Of a stretch of 6,541 bases of DNA, positions 4,637 to 6,541 are shown one piece after another (position 1 is the stretch's first letter; the number at the start of each line of letters is the position of its first letter). This stretch comes from an uncultured Bacilli bacterium (lineage in GTDB: Bacteria > Bacillota_I > Bacilli_A > RF39 > UBA660): assembly GCA_947589695.1 (NCBI GenBank), contig CANQBY010000074.1, forward strand, positions 1-6,541, written 5' to 3'. A program made the translations under genes and the position numbers. A model generated the notes under the pieces. That model saw nothing but the letters and a program-made list of their open reading frames with translations, was not told the DNA's origin and searched no databases.

Positions 4637-5777
4637 CAAGTAAGATTTCATCATCTTTAAATAAATTATATTTCTTTACAATAAATTTAAATATTACTTT
4701 TAATAGAGCAATACAAGGAGTCGCAATAACCATACCGACAATGCCAAAATAATGAGCAAATACTAATAATCCAATAATAATAGTAACAGGATGAAGTTTG
4801 GTTGTTTTACTCATAATTACGGGTTGTAAGATATAATTTTCAACTAATTGCACAACGACACAGACGATTAAAACAGCAATACCAGTGATAGAACCTTGAG
4901 AAAAACCAACAATCACCGCGGCAGCACCACCAATGTAAGGTCCAATATAAGGAATTAAATCGGTTAACCCACAAAACATACCAAAGAGTAAAGGCGCATT
5001 TAAACCAACAAGGGCAAAACCAATACTATCACAAACAAAGACCATTAAAGCGACTAATAAAGTACCAGAAATAGTTTTTCGTACTTCTTTACCAATATCA
5101 GTTAATAATACTTCAATTTCAAATTTATTTTTATTAGGAACTAGTTTAAGAAAGTGCATAGATATCGCATCAAAATCAAAAAGCATATATAGACCAACCA
5201 CTAAACTAATAAGAATGGTACCTAAACCAGAAGCTAAACTACCTAATAAATTAATAATAGTATCAGGTAAAGAATTAGTATAACTAATTAAATAATTTCC
5301 AACACCACTAAAAATTTGATCTTTATATTTAGTTAAATCAACACCACTGATAGAAATTTCATTAAAGAAATTATCGGTTACCGTTTTAAATTTATCTAAT
5401 ATCGCCGGAAGACTAGAAATTAAATCATTTATTTGGGTATATAAAGTAGGAATAAATAGTCTTAAAAAGAAATAGATAAATAATAAAAATATAGCATAGA
5501 CTATTAAACTACCAAAAATCCGCGGAATCCCCTTTTGATGTAATTTTTTAACAATGGGATTAAGTAACCAAGCGATAACAAAACCAATGAATAAAGGAGC
5601 TAATACTTTGAGTAAAGTAAAAAGAAGATGCCAAAAATGTAAGTTACGCAATATAATGGTACCACATAAGATAATGGCAACAATCATCACAATATATAAT
5701 AATTTTAAAATCTTTTTAGTAAGAGTGACAACCTCATTAACCTCTTTACTATCAACATCTTTTAGATCTTTTTTCAT
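4623..5777 (-). CDS. AI-2E family transporter (YtvI/PerM-like membrane protein)
   Basis: This 384-residue integral membrane protein has the AI-2E/PerM layout. A short charged N-terminus is followed by helices at about 25-45, 52-75 and 87-110. A soluble extracytoplasmic-type segment (about 112-170) comes next, then a cluster of helices from about 175 to the end. The family signature DLIPYIGPYIGG lies at 273-284, and LVENYILQPVIMSKTTKLHP at 311-330. Family members are credited with export of the AI-2 signal or, in other cases, cation/proton antiport, so the substrate cannot be assigned. The start codon is one base after the frr stop (TAACATG) with a GAGGG ribosome site inside the end of frr, implying a shared transcript and coupled translation. 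The stop codon overlaps that of the convergent regulator gene in the sequence TTTAAA. Nothing links it to the peptide cassette except position. Confidence 0.9.
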   Translation of the reverse strand: MKKDLKDVDSKEVNEVVTLTKKILKLLYIVMIVAIILCGTIILRNLHFWHLLFTLLKVLAPLFIGFVIAWLLNPIVKKLHQKGIPRIFGSLIVYAIFLLFIYFFLRLFIPTLYTQINDLISSLPAILDKFKTVTDNFFNEISISGVDLTKYKDQIFSGVGNYLISYTNSLPDTIINLLGSLASGLGTILISLVVGLYMLFDFDAISMHFLKLVPNKNKFEIEVLLTDIGKEVRKTISGTLLVALMVFVCDSIGFALVGLNAPLLFGMFCGLTDLIPYIGPYIGGAAAVIVGFSQGSITGIAVLIVCVVVQLVENYILQPVIMSKTTKLHPVTIIIGLLVFAHYFGIVGMVIATPCIALLKVIFKFIVKKYNLFKDDEILLEEVL

Positions 5778-5778
5778 G

Positions 5779-6306
5779 TTAAACCCTCATTAATTCTGTT
5801 TCTTTATTTTTAAATATTTCATCAATTTTCTTATTATAAGTATTTATTAAATCTTGAATATTATCTAATTCTTTTTTCTCTTCATCTTCAGGTAATTCCT
5901 TTTTTTTGATATCATTATTAGCTTCTTGACGAATATTTCTTAGAGATACACGGGCTTCTTCACAAACAGATTTAGCCATTTTAACATATTCCCGCCGTTT
6001 TTCTTCGGTAAGTTCCGGTACGGTTAAAATAATTACTTCGCCATTATTGACAGGAGTAATACCTAAATTAGCTTCATTTAAAGCTCTTTCAATATCTTTT
6101 AGGGCACTTTTATCAAAGGGCTTAATCATAAGACTACGCGCTTCAGGCACAGTGATATTAGCTAAACTTTGAATAGGAGTAGGTGTGCCATAATAGTTAG
6201 CATTTATCCCATTTAACATCGCTGGATTAGCTCGCCCTGCTCGGATATTTAATAACCTTTCTTCCAGATTTTCAATTGATTTCATAAATTTTAATTCTGT
6301 ATCCAT
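5779..6306 (-). CDS. frr: Ribosome recycling factor
   Basis: This 175-residue cytoplasmic protein, with EF-G, splits post-termination ribosomes so that they can be reused. Family landmarks are clear: NIRAGRANPAMLNGI (20-34), YYGTPTPIQSLANITVPEAR (38-57), the IKPFDKSALKDIERAL segment (61-76), LTEEKRREY (99-107) and the conserved SLRNIRQEAN (121-130), whose arginines contact 23S rRNA. It is about ten residues shorter than the usual 185, mostly at the N-terminus. The start is nonetheless firm, because AAGGAGG (6315-6321) lies 8 bases upstream. The AI-2E gene follows by one base. The usual upstream neighbour pyrH is absent. An unrecognised gene ends 13 bases upstream instead. Confidence 0.96.
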   Translation of the reverse strand: MDTELKFMKSIENLEERLLNIRAGRANPAMLNGINANYYGTPTPIQSLANITVPEARSLMIKPFDKSALKDIERALNEANLGITPVNNGEVIILTVPELTEEKRREYVKMAKSVCEEARVSLRNIRQEANNDIKKKELPEDEEKKELDNIQDLINTYNKKIDEIFKNKETELMRV

Positions 6307-6319
6307 AGTATTTTCCTCC

Positions 6320-6541
6320 TTATTTAAGAACTATAACATCATTATAATCAATTTCATGAGTTTTGACAAGATAACTTAGAGTTAAATACCCACTTTTATC
6401 AACATATAAGACATAATTATAAGAATCATCTAAGTTTTTTAAAGTAGCTTCAATATCTATTTTTTCAATCAAAGAAGTTTTATCAGAGGAAGAGTCATTA
6501 TCAGAGGCTAAATCTTCGGAAGGTTCATTGGCACTTGCAGT
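6320..6541 (-). CDS. C-terminal part of an unrecognised protein
   Basis: An open frame enters from the right edge and ends at TAA (6320-6322), giving the last 73 residues. The first 20 or so visible residues are rich in Ser, Asp and Glu (for example EPSEDLASDNDSSSDK) and look like a disordered acidic linker. A compact segment of about 50 residues follows, with beta-prone stretches YNYVLYVDKSGYLTLSYLVK and YNDVIVLK. I do not recognise the family, and it does not look like the end of UMP kinase, which often precedes frr. The frr ribosome site AAGGAGG overlaps its stop codon, so the two genes are probably co-transcribed. A linker plus small domain would fit a secreted or membrane-anchored protein, but the N-terminus is outside the window. 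Confidence 0.7.
   Translation of the reverse strand, partial: TASANEPSEDLASDNDSSSDKTSLIEKIDIEATLKNLDDSYNYVLYVDKSGYLTLSYLVKTHEIDYNDVIVLK

Noticed and set aside
5554..5793. A 79-codon plus-strand open frame
   Set aside because: It is antisense to the well-supported AI-2E gene, with no recognisable domain.
1..6541. Mycoplasma-type code with TGA as tryptophan
   Set aside because: The three Trp codons checked in the exporter and AI-2E genes are TGG, and the exporter gene uses TGA as its stop at the expected length.
1..6541. CRISPR array, tRNA, rRNA or insertion sequence
   Set aside because: No regularly spaced repeats, cloverleaf-like segments, rRNA-like stretches or transposase-like proteins were seen on either strand.

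Overview
The window is AT-rich DNA (my estimate is roughly 30% GC) from a low-GC Gram-positive bacterium. The rpsU-yqeY gene pair, the strong AGGAGG-type ribosome sites and the SigA-like promoters fit Bacillota, probably class Bacilli or a related gut lineage. The three tryptophan codons I checked are all TGG, so the standard bacterial code fits better than the mycoplasma code. I cannot name a genus.

Layout, left to right. Bases 1-120 hold a near-perfect promoter firing leftward out of the window. Next come the minus-strand genes yqeY and rpsU (141-778) with their own promoter and a terminator, then a 61-residue membrane protein with a pseudopilin-like N-terminus (851-1036). Bases 1060-4626 form an accessory cassette. 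On the minus strand it reads, in transcription order: a C39-peptidase ABC exporter, a very short HlyD/LcnD-like accessory protein, three tiny double-glycine peptide genes, and an intrinsic terminator. A divergent plus-strand gene encodes a regulator with two HTH domains. To the right are core minus-strand genes: an AI-2E family membrane protein, ribosome recycling factor (frr), and the C-terminal end of an unrecognised protein that runs off the right edge.

The cassette is the interesting part. The exporter's C39 domain should cut each precursor after Gly-Gly while the ABC motor secretes it. The short HlyD-like protein would be the membrane-side helper. The three precursors have 14-15 residue leaders, and their predicted mature parts are 30, 34 and 38 residues, amphipathic or hydrophobic, and mostly cationic. 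Each mature part has exactly one cysteine, at the last or second-last residue. The helper protein has a predicted extracytoplasmic Cys-x3-Cys. I see no modification enzyme, histidine kinase or recognisable immunity protein. The simplest reading is an unmodified multi-peptide bacteriocin or peptide-signal system, possibly disulfide-linked, controlled by the divergent double-HTH regulator through repeats in the 158-bp intergenic region. The function is inferred from gene families and context.
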